Assembly (NCBI GenBank): GCA_944319915.1
Contig: CALUEY010000006.1
Coordinates: 62,001 to 126,000 of the forward strand
Source: an uncultured Prevotella sp.
GTDB taxonomy: Bacteria; Bacteroidota; Bacteroidia; Bacteroidales; Bacteroidaceae
Reading direction: 5' to 3'
DNA length: 64,000 nucleotides
Below the pieces are notes generated by a model. That model saw nothing but the letters and a program-made list of their open reading frames with translations. It was not told where the DNA came from and did not search any database. Positions 38,734 through 47,381 of this stretch are shown here, in pieces. A program made the position numbers and the translations under genes. The stretch's first letter is position 1. Each line of letters opens with the position of its first letter.

Positions 38734-39069
38734 ATGAAAAAGGTAAAGATAACGGTATTGAAGCGAGAGCTAAAGGAAGACCTTGCCAAGGAATACGGCT
38801 GCCCAGAACTTGGCCCTTGCGCCCGCCTGAAGGACGGGCAGGTGTTCTACGCAGGCATCGACTGCCCGCCCGGCCTCTGCAACACGGCATGGAAGTGCAT
38901 TCACCAGTACGTATTCGCGCTGCAGAACGGCGCTGAGAGCTTCTTCTTCGGCAACTGGTGCCGCCACCCGCGCACGGCCATAGCCTGCTGCAACGACGGC
39001 TTCCGCCCCGTTTACTTCAAGCTCGAAGCCACCGATGAGGACATATCCAACCCCGAGAAGAAAAACTGA
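38734..39069 (+). CDS. TIGR04076-family small cysteine-rich protein
   Basis: 111 residues. It matches the TIGR04076 pattern: an N-terminal KITVLKRELKEDLAKEY, a GQVFYAGIDCPPGLCNTAWKCIHQYV core and a C-terminal IACCNDGFRPVYFKLE. The function of the family is not established. The conserved cysteines suggest metal or redox chemistry. It is followed 15 nt later by an acetyltransferase, with which it probably shares its promoter. Confidence 0.85.
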   Translation: MKKVKITVLKRELKEDLAKEYGCPELGPCARLKDGQVFYAGIDCPPGLCNTAWKCIHQYVFALQNGAESFFFGNWCRHPRTAIACCNDGFRPVYFKLEATDEDISNPEKKN

Positions 39070-39084
39070 CATACACTTGCAGCC

Positions 39085-39666
39085 ATGATGACAGTAGAGA
39101 AATTCCAGCAGATGATTGCCCAGGGCGAACCCCTTGCAGGCACGGAGATGATAACGTTCATGCGGCAGCAGAGCGCAGAGACGCGCCGGCTGCTCATGGA
39201 CCTGAACACCAACTACCACACCGACGAGGAGATTGTAGACCTCTTCAGCCGCATAACCGCCACCGAGGTAGACCCCTCGTTCCGTATGTTCCCGCCATTC
39301 TACACAGACTTTGGCAAGAACATCCACCTCGGCAAGAACGTGTTCATAAACTCGGCGTGCCAGTTCCAGGACCAGGGCGGCATCTTCATAGGCGACGGCT
39401 GCCTGATAGGACCGGGCACCATGATAGCCACGCTCAACCACGGCTTCGCACCTGCCGACCGCCCCAACATGACCCACGCCCCCGTGGTGCTGGGCAAAGG
39501 CGTGTGGACGGGTGCCCACGTCACCATACTCCCAGGCGTAACCATAGGCGACAACGCCATCATAGCCGCCGGGGCCGTGGTGGCTAAGGACGTGCCTGCC
39601 AACATGATAGTGGGCGGGGTGCCTGCCCGGGTGATAAAGAGCATACGCGAGGCTGCCAATGATTAA
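39085..39666 (+). CDS. Maltose/galactoside O-acetyltransferase-like enzyme (left-handed beta-helix)
   Basis: 193 residues. An N-terminal helical cap (about 1-65) is followed by hexapeptide repeats ([39 protein letters not shown]). The catalytic histidine lies in TLNHGFAP. It transfers acetyl from acetyl-CoA to a sugar hydroxyl. It ends with the usual [15 protein letters not shown]. Acceptor not determinable here. Confidence 0.9.
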   Translation: MMTVEKFQQMIAQGEPLAGTEMITFMRQQSAETRRLLMDLNTNYHTDEEIVDLFSRITATEVDPSFRMFPPFYTDFGKNIHLGKNVFINSACQFQDQGGIFIGDGCLIGPGTMIATLNHGFAPADRPNMTHAPVVLGKGVWTGAHVTILPGVTIGDNAIIAAGAVVAKDVPANMIVGGVPARVIKSIREAAND

Positions 39667-39919
39667 GGATAAAGAAGCAAGAATAAAGTAATGCTGCGCC
39701 ACTAACCGGGATGAGGCAATGCAGGCCGCATACTTCCTTAATTCCAAATCGTTAGGCTTCACCCATATTTCGTGCCGCAGCCTGGCAGATTGCTTTCCGC
39801 TTTCGTAGAAGATGCAGCAGGCTACATTGAGAAAAGGCGGGAAGCAGGCGGCAGCAATGCGGAAGATGGGTGGAGAGCAAACTAACGGTGTTATGAATGT
39901 GGTTGCGCCCTAACGACCT

Positions 39920-40426
39920 CTAAGCTTTTGCTTGTGGCATATTTCCAAGCCATCCGTTCATTGGCGTTGCCCCCAACAATTCGGGTTTCCCAGCAAAACG
40001 ATACTTGGAGGCATCGAGGCGCCGCGCGCCGTTGCTGTTGATGGCTATGGCGCAGCCTGCGGGCAGGCCGTCGAAGCAATAGGCGAAGCTGTCGGGCGTA
40101 GACCAAGTGGCGTTGACGATGATGTTCACGCCGAGGCTTTGCATCCGCGCCGCCACAAAGCGGTTGAGCAGACAGTTGTGCCGACGCTGTTCCGGGGTCA
40201 TGTCGGCGCATTGCGAAAAGTCGGGAGTTATCACAAAGCGGGCTTCGGCAAGCTCGCGCAGCTCATCGTCAGAAGCATTAAGCAAGCCAATGAACATATA
40301 ATCGCTTACGAAAAAGTGTACACAGTCGCCCTTGGTGCTGCCGCTCCGCCAAACATTGCATGGCACGAGCGCCTTTAGTGCGCTCTCCGTCACATTGTAT
40401 TGACCCATGTCCGATATCGTAATCAT
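39920..40426 (-). CDS. DUF4417-family protein, apparently short at the C-terminus
   Basis: 168 residues from the ATG at 40426; the frame also allows 40486. The core FVSDYMF, FVITPDFSQCADM, NVIVNATWS-type segment (here IIVNATWSTPDSFAYCFDGLP) and CAIAINSNG match DUF4417, a family often linked to phage and plasmid genes. After RRLDASKYRF the match stops and about 20 unrelated residues follow. It is isolated, in a stretch with less GC than its surroundings, and may be a mobile-element leftover. 39667-39919 shows nothing else. Confidence 0.7.
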   Translation of the reverse strand: MITISDMGQYNVTESALKALVPCNVWRSGSTKGDCVHFFVSDYMFIGLLNASDDELRELAEARFVITPDFSQCADMTPEQRRHNCLLNRFVAARMQSLGVNIIVNATWSTPDSFAYCFDGLPAGCAIAINSNGARRLDASKYRFAGKPELLGATPMNGWLGNMPQAKA

Positions 40427-40666
40427 CTTTTTCTTGTTTAGCCACAAAAATGCTGCTTTTGTTTTGTTCCACCAAATATTCTGCACATCAATTTCTTCTC
40501 ACTCGCTAAAAAAAGGTTTGTTTGTTGGTTCGTTTGCATTTTCATTGTCTTGTTCGTGATGTTTGGTGCCATTTTCCTTTGTCATTTCTTTCTTGCCCCT
40601 TTGTCTTTCTCGTACACGATTACGCATGGCTGGCATGGCGGCAGACAAATAAAATCAGCCTTGACG

Positions 40667-40697
40667 TTGCGCATGGCGAAAAAAGTTGCTATATTTG
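40667..40697 (+). promoter_or_regulatory. Promoter of the HD-domain gene
   Basis: TTG at 40667-40669 and TATATTTG at 40690-40697 have 20-nt spacing. The rest of 40487-40871 is T-rich and shows no gene. Confidence 0.7.
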
Positions 40698-40871
40698 CAC
40701 TTGTTAAAACTGTCTTTAGTCACGGCATTAAGCCAAAATCGGGCGTTAGAGCAAATAATCTCACATCAGGAATCGAACGACTGCTGCCTGGCTGCATTGG
40801 GGCTGCCTGAGTCGGCTAAGCGGACAAACAGACACAAGAAAAAACATACAAGAGAAAAGGAAGGGAACAAA

Positions 40872-41507
40872 ATGGCAGAGAACAAGAGCAACGCTGAAGT
40901 GAAGGAAGAGATAATAGAGCTGTTGAAGTCTACCGGGCGCGACGGAGTGGACGACACCATCAGCTTCTTGGAGGAGTCGGGCTTCTTCGAGGCACCGGCC
41001 TCGTCGACCAAGCACCTGTGCGTGGAGGGCGGCCTGGCGCGCCACTCGCTCAACACGTGCCGGGCGGCGCTGCTGCTTTGGGAGCACCTGGAGGAAATTG
41101 AGCCTACGCTGCACAATGAGGTGAAACGCGAGAGCGTTATCCTGGCCAGCCTGCTGCACGACGTGTGCAAGGCCGACATATACAAGCGGGCGGTTAAGAA
41201 ACGCAAGGTGATGGGCATGTGGGAAGAGACGGAGGGCTACAAGGTGAGCTACAAGAACTTCCCGATGGGCCACGGCGAAAAGTCGGTGGTGCTGCTCTTG
41301 TGCGCTGGCCTGGAGATGTATGACGACGAGATGCTGGCCATACGCTGGCACATGGGGGCGTGGGGCATAAACCTGAACAGCTTTGAGGACACGCGCTCCT
41401 ACGACGTGGCCAACAAGCAATACCCGCTCGTGGGCATCATACAGTGCGCCGACAACATAGCGGCCAACATCATGGAGCGCACGGGCGCGGAGCTTGATGA
41501 GTTTTGA
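40872..41507 (+). CDS. HD-domain phosphohydrolase
   Basis: 211 residues from the ATG at 40872. The metal ligands appear as GGLARHSLNT, LASLLHDVCKADIY and a later IQCADNIA, the H-HD-D order of HD hydrolases. It likely cleaves a phosphate ester of a nucleotide; the substrate is unknown. The frame upstream to 40686 overlaps the promoter and is not coding. The stop codon lies inside the left arm of a bidirectional terminator. Confidence 0.85.
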   Translation: MAENKSNAEVKEEIIELLKSTGRDGVDDTISFLEESGFFEAPASSTKHLCVEGGLARHSLNTCRAALLLWEHLEEIEPTLHNEVKRESVILASLLHDVCKADIYKRAVKKRKVMGMWEETEGYKVSYKNFPMGHGEKSVVLLLCAGLEMYDDEMLAIRWHMGAWGINLNSFEDTRSYDVANKQYPLVGIIQCADNIAANIMERTGAELDEF

Positions 41508-41554
41508 GTTTGCGGGGTGCGAGTAACAAAAAAACTCACAACCCGCAAACTCAA
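41504..41554. terminator. Bidirectional terminator between the HD gene and guaA
   Basis: TTGAGTTTGCGGG and CCCGCAAACTCAA form a 13-bp stem. It spans the stop codon of the HD gene and lies in the gap to the convergent guaA end. Confidence 0.75.
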
Positions 41555-41576
41555 AGCTCGCGACTCAAAGCCCGCG

Positions 41577-43121
41577 TCACTCCCACTCAATCGTCGATGG
41601 CGGCTTTGAGGAGATGTCGTAGCAAACACGGTTGACGCCTTTCACCTTGTTGATGATCTCGTTCGACACCTTTGCCATGAAGTCGTAAGGCAGGTGCGCC
41701 CAGTCGGCGGTCATGGCGTCGGTGCTGGTGACGGCGCGCAGGGCCACGGGGTGCTCGTAGGTGCGCTCGTCGCCCATCACGCCTACACTGCGTATTGTGG
41801 AGAGGAGCACTGTGCCGGCCTGCCACACCTTGTCGTAGAGAGGCTGGCCGTCGGGGCAGATGTAGTTATGCATTGCCTCGATGTAGATGTCGTCGGCGTC
41901 CTGGAGTATGCGAACCTTCTCGCGGGTTATGTCGCCGAGTATGCGCACGGCGAGGCCTGGCCCGGGGAAGGGGTGGCGCTTTATGAGGCGCTCGGGCATC
42001 TGGAGCTGATGGCCCACGCGGCGCACCTCGTCCTTGAAGAGCCACTTGAGGGGCTCGCAGAGCTTGAGGTGCATGTCCTTGGGCAGGCCGCCCACGTTGT
42101 GGTGGCTCTTTATCACCATTCCGGTGATGCTGAGGCTCTCTATGCGGTCGGGGTAGATGGTGCCTTGGGCGAGCCACTTGGCATCGGTTATCTTCTTGGC
42201 CTCGGCATTGAACACCTCCACGAAGTCGCGCCCTATGATCTTGCGTTTCTGCTCGGGGTCGGTGACGCCCTCAAGGTCTTTGAAGAACTTCTCGCTCGCG
42301 TCAACGCCTATCACGTTGAGCCCGAGGCCATGGTAGGCCTCCATCACCTTGGCGAACTCGTTCTTGCGGAGCATCCCGTGGTCTACGAAAATGCAGGTGA
42401 GGTTGTGGCCTATGGCCTTGTTGAGGAGCACGGCGCACACCGAGGAATCAACCCCACCGGAGAGGCCGAGTATCACGCGGTCATCGCCGAGCTGCTCCTT
42501 TAGCTCTGCCACGGTGCTGTCTACAAACGAGGCCGCGCTCCACTCCTGGCGGCTGCCGCAGATATCAACCACGAAGTTGCGCAGGAGCAGCTTGCCCTGG
42601 GCGCTGTGGAACACCTCGGGGTGGAACTGCACGGCCCACAGCGGAGCCTTGTCGCTGGCGTAGGCAGCATACTTAACGCTCTCTGTTGAAGCTATGGCGT
42701 GGCAGTGGGCGGGCAGGGCGGTGATGGTGTCGCCGTGGCTCATCCACACCTGTGAGCCTTCATCGAAGCCCTTGAAGAGTGGGTTGTCGGCATCGAACGA
42801 GATAAGGTGAGCCCTGCCATACTCGCGGGTGTCAGTCTTTTCAACCCGTCCGCCGCCGCTGTTGGCTATGAACTGCGCCCCATAACAAATGCCAAGCACC
42901 GGCACGCGGCCCACGAACTGACTCAAGTCCACCTTGAACGCCTCGGGGTCGTGCACCGAATAGGGCGACCCGCTAAGTATCACGCCGATGACGGATGGGT
43001 CGTCCTTGGGGAACTTGTTGTAGGGGATGATTTCGCAGAAGGTGTCTAACTCGCGCACACGACGGCCTATGAGCTGCGTGGTCTGCGAGCCGAAGTCGAG
43101 TATTATGATCTTCTGTTGCAT
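41577..43121 (-). CDS. guaA: GMP synthase (glutamine-hydrolysing)
   Basis: 514 residues, normal length, from the ATG at 43121. It amidates XMP to GMP in the cytosol. The class I glutaminase has Cys79 in GICYGAQF and HPEVFHS for the His. The ATP pyrophosphatase has the SGGVDSSV loop, and the dimerisation domain has [10 protein letters not shown]. The open frame extends upstream to 43256, into the promoter, and is not used. Confidence 0.97.
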   Translation of the reverse strand: MQQKIIILDFGSQTTQLIGRRVRELDTFCEIIPYNKFPKDDPSVIGVILSGSPYSVHDPEAFKVDLSQFVGRVPVLGICYGAQFIANSGGGRVEKTDTREYGRAHLISFDADNPLFKGFDEGSQVWMSHGDTITALPAHCHAIASTESVKYAAYASDKAPLWAVQFHPEVFHSAQGKLLLRNFVVDICGSRQEWSAASFVDSTVAELKEQLGDDRVILGLSGGVDSSVCAVLLNKAIGHNLTCIFVDHGMLRKNEFAKVMEAYHGLGLNVIGVDASEKFFKDLEGVTDPEQKRKIIGRDFVEVFNAEAKKITDAKWLAQGTIYPDRIESLSITGMVIKSHHNVGGLPKDMHLKLCEPLKWLFKDEVRRVGHQLQMPERLIKRHPFPGPGLAVRILGDITREKVRILQDADDIYIEAMHNYICPDGQPLYDKVWQAGTVLLSTIRSVGVMGDERTYEHPVALRAVTSTDAMTADWAHLPYDFMAKVSNEIINKVKGVNRVCYDISSKPPSTIEWE

Positions 43122-43242
43122 ATAGTATGAATAATGTGTCTGAATGTAGCTGTGCGGGCGCCGGGCCAGCCTGCATTGCATACATGGCTTGCCGGCCAAG
43201 GGATGGAGGCAAGCCTGTACGCCCGAGGGTGGCAGCCACGGT

Positions 43243-43794
43243 TTATCTGCCCGCAAAGTTACAACATATTTTCCAAACTCCCGAGCTACGCCCGCAATTA
43301 ATTGCGTAAAGCAAGGGAAAAGCCTTGCCTTGGATGTAATTCATGCACAGCAATTGGAGAAAATCTTGGAACTGCCTGTCCTTGTGGCTTACCGGTAATG
43401 CAGTCTTGTCCACTTCCCTTTGCATGGCCGTCGTGGCTACTAAAAGCAGGTAAGACAAACGGGACAACATCATGGGCTTGCATAAGGTGCGGTGTGGAAT
43501 GAAACTGCAAACCGATTTCACGACACCAGCTGTTTCTTCGTATTCGGCATCGTCAAGCTGTATTCCCGGCACTTTGAAGAAACTCACAAACTTATTCAGT
43601 ATGGCATGATAGCGCATACTTTCCGGTATGGAGGCAAAGAAAATCCGATTGACAAACAAGTACCTTGCCCTGAATGATTCGTCATGTTGGAAAGCATTGA
43701 TAATCATATAGGGTTTGAGCATGAGTAGAGAGTCACGCACAAGGCTGTATGGAACGTAGAAACGATTGTTCGCTATTTTACCAATTCCTGACAT
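43243..43794 (-). pseudogene. AraC-type regulator truncated before its DNA-binding domain
   Basis: 183 residues. The first 150 resemble the N-terminal sensing domain of Bacteroidetes AraC regulators, ending in the helix [16 protein letters not shown] that normally leads into the HTH. Family members then continue with the two HTH motifs (about 90 residues); here the frame runs instead into 30 unrelated residues over the guaA promoter and stops. The DNA-binding domain is therefore deleted. It is divergent from the transporter at 43851, which it probably once regulated. Confidence 0.7.
43254..43261 (-). promoter_or_regulatory. -7 box for guaA
   Basis: Reads TAACTTTG on the minus strand, 132 nt before the guaA start. 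It overlaps the 3' end of the truncated AraC frame, so the deletion end point lies next to this promoter. Confidence 0.7.
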
Positions 43795-43826
43795 TTTGGA
43801 AGTATATCAGAATGAGGCAAAGTCTT

Positions 43827-43834
43827 TAACTTTG
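43827..43834 (+). promoter_or_regulatory. -7 box for the MFS fusion gene
   Basis: TAACTTTG, 16 nt before the ATG at 43851, leaving a very short leader. Confidence 0.65.
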
Positions 43835-43850
43835 CACCCGTTTTTAAGCA

Positions 43851-45350
43851 ATGGATATGAGTATGAACGGACAAAATAAACTTTGGACAAGCAGTTACAT
43901 ATTGAATAATGTAACCTGCTTCATCATCAACGTATCTTATTATATGTTGATGGTAATCATGACCGACTATGCCGTAAGCGAACTTGGAGCGACATTAAGT
44001 GCGGCCGGTTTTGCCACGGGCGCTTTCATCATCGGCGCATTGCTCGCAAGACTGCTGATGGGCGGCCAGATAGAGCGGATAGGATTAAAGCGGTCAGCCT
44101 ACATCGGGTTGGCCATCTTTTTGCTCGGCCTCATCGCCAATTTCTTTGTCTGCAACATTGCGTGGCTGTCAGTTGTGAGAATCGTACAAGGCATCGGGTT
44201 CGGCATAGGCTCCACGACTACAGGCGCCATCATGGCGCGCATGGTGTCCGCAACGCGACGTGGGGAAGGTACAAGCTATTACGCCATGTTTGTCACTTTA
44301 GCTACGGCATTCGGCCCCTATGCCGGTGCCGCACTTTATGACGGAAGCCTCCAGGCAGACCTCATTGTCGGCTCTGCCTTGCTTCTCGTGTGCATCGTCT
44401 GTGTGCGGAACATTTCGGTGCCAGCCTTGGATGGCAACATTGCCATCATGGTTGGGGATAAGCGCAAAGATGGGTGGCTGATGAAATTCATAGAGCCAAA
44501 GACCATGCCTATCGCTATCATCACCCTCTTGGTCAGCTTGGGCTTTGCCGGCATATTGGGCTTTGTCGCCTCTTTTGAGAAGGAAGCGGGATTGACTGAA
44601 AGCTGGCAGTATTTCTTTATCGTCTATACCCTGTTTACACTAATGAGCCGCCCGTTCACGGGGAGGATGTTTGACAAACTGGGTGCTAACATCGTTATGT
44701 ATCCCGCCTTTGTCATCTTCGGCATCGGACTGTTGCTGCTTAGCGTGGCATCCACAGGCTGGGAGCTGTTGCTTGTCGCCGCCTGTATGGGCATTGGATT
44801 CGGCACATATATGTCATGCGCACAGGCGATAGCCATCATGGTGTCGCCCAAGAGCCGTATGGGTGTGGCGACATCCACTTTCTTCATATTCATGGATTTG
44901 GGTGTGGGATTAGGTCCCTCGCTGATGGGACTTTTTATTCCCATGGCTGGGTTTAGAGGACTTTACCTCGCACTTGCCGTTCTCCAATTTGCCAGTGCAG
45001 GTCTTTATTTAATAACCACGGGAAGGAAACTGAAACGTCCTGCACAGGTCATTACACCCGCAAGGGAAGAAACTTCGTCAATGGCAACAGAAGGATGGAT
45101 TGTCACCATTGCAAGGGAGTACGGCAGTGGCGGCCACGAGATAGGCGAACGGATTGCGGCACGTCTTGGCGTTCCATGTTACGACCAGCAAATCATAGAG
45201 AAAATAGTGTCAGAGAGCAATCTCACAGCTTCCATAGTATCCGATGAGGAGCAACGGGTTAATCCGTCTGAACTATACAGGCTTTATGCTTGGTACGCCT
45301 ACTCATTACCAATGAACGGCGAGATATCCATAGCAGACAAGCTGTTCTAG
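43851..45350 (+). CDS. MFS transporter fused to cytidylate-kinase-like domain (stopped early)
   Basis: 499 residues before a TAG. Residues 1-400 are a 12-helix major-facilitator transporter (GALLARLLMGGQIERIGLKR is the loop 2-3 motif). A cytosolic cytidylate-kinase-2-like domain begins near 410: WIVTIAREYGSGGHEIGERIAARLGVPCYD. The TAG at 45348-45350 interrupts it, and the same frame stays open to 45701 with matching sequence. The transported substrate is unknown. Codon use and lower GC differ from the neighbouring guaA. An intact fusion would be about 616 residues. Confidence 0.85.
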   Translation: MDMSMNGQNKLWTSSYILNNVTCFIINVSYYMLMVIMTDYAVSELGATLSAAGFATGAFIIGALLARLLMGGQIERIGLKRSAYIGLAIFLLGLIANFFVCNIAWLSVVRIVQGIGFGIGSTTTGAIMARMVSATRRGEGTSYYAMFVTLATAFGPYAGAALYDGSLQADLIVGSALLLVCIVCVRNISVPALDGNIAIMVGDKRKDGWLMKFIEPKTMPIAIITLLVSLGFAGILGFVASFEKEAGLTESWQYFFIVYTLFTLMSRPFTGRMFDKLGANIVMYPAFVIFGIGLLLLSVASTGWELLLVAACMGIGFGTYMSCAQAIAIMVSPKSRMGVATSTFFIFMDLGVGLGPSLMGLFIPMAGFRGLYLALAVLQFASAGLYLITTGRKLKRPAQVITPAREETSSMATEGWIVTIAREYGSGGHEIGERIAARLGVPCYDQQIIEKIVSESNLTASIVSDEEQRVNPSELYRLYAWYAYSLPMNGEISIADKLF

Positions 45351-45701
45351 CTGGACAGCAAAATCATTCATGACATGGCAGGGAAAGGAGCTTGTGTCAT
45401 CGTAGGCCGTTTGGCACATAAGATATTGAAAGACAGGCCGCACGTCATCAATATATTTGTCCATGCCTCAATGGAAAATGAAGCAAACAGAGTGGCAGCC
45501 CGCGACAAGCTGAGCATGGATGAAGCACTGAAAAAAGTGAAACACATCAATAGCGAGCGTGCCGCCCATTGTGAATACTTCACGCATACCAAGTGGAATG
45601 ACGCCACAAACTATGACATAGCTATTGATTCCGACTTGTTTGGCATAGAAGGCACGGCAGAACGGCTCACCGATATGATACACAGCTTACAGAAATCATA
45701 G
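45351..45701 (+). pseudogene. C-terminal part of the MFS-cytidylate kinase fusion, downstream of the in-frame amber
   Basis: This is the same frame as 43851-45350, with no start until an ATG at 45375. It carries the rest of the kinase-like domain: KGACVIVGRLAHKIL, INIFVHA and the TIGR-type LSMDEALKKVKHINSERAAHCEYFT. One base change (for example TAG from CAG, AAG or GAG) explains the break. Without read-through or internal initiation at 45375 the domain is split. Confidence 0.8.
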
Positions 45702-45741
45702 GAATGCACTGTAGAAATTCATAATCTTTGAAGGCAATATT

Positions 45742-45779
45742 AAAAAGTTCCATAAGAAGTATTTTCTTATGGACTTTTT
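45742..45779 (+). terminator. Intrinsic terminator after the MFS fusion
   Basis: AAAAAGT-CCATAAGAA pairs with TTCTTATGG-ACTTTTT, with a T-rich tail. 45780-46008 shows GC-rich short inverted repeats but no gene. Confidence 0.85.
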
Positions 45780-46008
45780 ATTGCCACCATAGAGTTACCA
45801 AAACAAGCAAAGCGATGCAGGCCACTGCAAAGAAGACTGTTGCCAACTCATTACCCAAAGGGAACGTTCAAACATGGCGGTGGCCGAAAAGCCTTGCCCT
45901 GGCCACATACCGGGCATGGGGCAGCAAACGGTAAAGCCCGCCACGCTCCATGGGGCAAGCGCAGCGGGCCATGTGCAGGCTTGTTTAGCCTAAAAGACTT
46001 TAAGCCAT

Positions 46009-46410
46009 TCACTCCACGCGCATGAAAGTGCGTGTGCCTGGGTTCTCATCTATATATTCAAGTACAAGCTGCTGGTTGGTAAGCGAAACCACTCTCATGT
46101 GCCACGTGAAAGCGTCCTCGCCGTTGTCGACCAATTCGAGGGTCTGCGTAGAGGCATCGTATGACAAGGCATAATCCTCACCATAATCGTCCTCAAGGGT
46201 TGGGCTGTACCTAAAATGGGCACTGTTTGCCTGAATTATAAAATAGGTATACTCTCCGCTTTCGGCAGCAACGTTTCGCCAAACACCTACCAAGTTGGCA
46301 GGGAGAGAGCCGCTTCCGCCCTCCTCATCGTCATCGCTGCAAGAAACAAAGCCTAAGCTGAGCACTATGGCCACCATGGCCATCAAAAAAACGCATGATT
46401 TTCTTTTCAT
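46009..46410 (-). CDS. Small lipocalin-like lipoprotein
   Basis: 133 residues from the ATG at 46410 (an earlier ATG is at 46428). The signal ends in a lipobox, GFVSC, followed by SDDDEEGG, typical of surface lipoproteins. The body begins LVGVWRNVAAESGEYTYFII and has alternating strands of a small barrel, like the lipocalin-like domains common in Bacteroidetes. Function unknown. A -7 box is at 46545-46552. Confidence 0.7.
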   Translation of the reverse strand: MKRKSCVFLMAMVAIVLSLGFVSCSDDDEEGGSGSLPANLVGVWRNVAAESGEYTYFIIQANSAHFRYSPTLEDDYGEDYALSYDASTQTLELVDNGEDAFTWHMRVVSLTNQQLVLEYIDENPGTRTFMRVE

Positions 46411-46544
46411 AATCATCTCATTTATCATATTGAAAACAGTAATTTAATCTGCCTTGCAACATTTTCATGACTGCACTCCTGCTCTGGCAGGAAGAAATAT
46501 GTTCCCCATGTTTTGCCACCATTGAAAATGGTTGAAAGGCAATG

Positions 46545-46552
46545 CAAAAATA
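46545..46552 (-). promoter_or_regulatory. -7 box for the small lipoprotein
   Basis: Reads TATTTTTG on the minus strand, 134 nt before the chosen start. Confidence 0.55.
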
Positions 46553-46630
46553 CGAAAAAAAGCGAAAGGGGCAAAATGGGAGAGGGCAAAAAAAACGTTA
46601 AAGAGAAAGCCTTGCATGGCGGCAGCCGCC

Positions 46631-47371
46631 CTATCGCCACCCGGCGGCCTCGGCGGCGAACCGCTCAGCCTCTGCGAGCGACGTGAGCTTGCCCACGTCG
46701 AGCAGGCGCAAGCCGGGCTTGAGGCAGCCCCGGATGTCGGCCTCGGCGCAGGTCTTGAGGTAGAAGTCGATGATGCCGAACTTCTTGGGGAAGCCCTGCA
46801 TCAGCGGGAATAGGCGCGGCGAGAACACGTGTATGCCCGAGAAAGCGTAGCGGCGGCACCTCAGCGGGTCGAGCCATGGGTAAGGGCTGCGCACCTCGCC
46901 CGTATCCACGTTTGTCCAGCCTACGAGCCTCATGTCGTCGGCAAAGAGCAGGTAGCGGCTCGTAGGCCGCTCGCTCACAAGCAGCGTGGCGTCGGCCGTG
47001 GCCGCAGAGGCATAAAAGCCGGCAAGGCTCACGTTGCTCATTATGTCGACGTTGTGTATCAGTATCGGCGAGCTGGTGCTGAAGAGCGGGGCTGCCTTGC
47101 GCAGTCCGCCGCCGGTGTCGAGCAGGAGGTCTGTCTCGTCGGATATGCATATGTCCATGCCGAAGTTGCCGTTGGCGGCAAGGTAGGCTGTTATCTGTGA
47201 TGCGAAGTGGTGCACGTTTACCACCACCCTGCCCGCCCCCGCCTCGGCAAGACGGGCGAGCACGCGGCGCAGGAGCGGCTGGCCGCCCACGCTCACCATG
47301 GCCTTGGGCATGGTGTCGGTAAGCGGGCGGAGCCTCGTGCCAAGCCCGGCGGCGAAGACCATGGCCTGCAT
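46631..47371 (-). CDS. Sugar-1-phosphate nucleotidyltransferase, MurU-like
   Basis: 246 residues from the ATG at 47371; an earlier ATG at 47395 overlaps the previous gene. The nucleotide-binding signature is AAGLGTRLRPLTDTMPKAMV, then GGQPLLRRVL and the metal site HNVDIMSN. In the MurU route it turns MurNAc-1-phosphate into UDP-MurNAc. It lies 10 nt behind an AmgK-like kinase, the enzyme that makes the substrate, which supports a peptidoglycan-recycling role over other sugars. Confidence 0.8.
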   Translation of the reverse strand: MQAMVFAAGLGTRLRPLTDTMPKAMVSVGGQPLLRRVLARLAEAGAGRVVVNVHHFASQITAYLAANGNFGMDICISDETDLLLDTGGGLRKAAPLFSTSSPILIHNVDIMSNVSLAGFYASAATADATLLVSERPTSRYLLFADDMRLVGWTNVDTGEVRSPYPWLDPLRCRRYAFSGIHVFSPRLFPLMQGFPKKFGIIDFYLKTCAEADIRGCLKPGLRLLDVGKLTSLAEAERFAAEAAGWR

Positions 47372-47381
47372 CCTTGTGGCG

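Noticed and set aside
43122-43256. 45-codon upstream extension of guaA
   Set aside because: It overlaps the -7 box at 43254 and is not part of the GMP synthase family; the start at 43121 gives the normal N-terminus.
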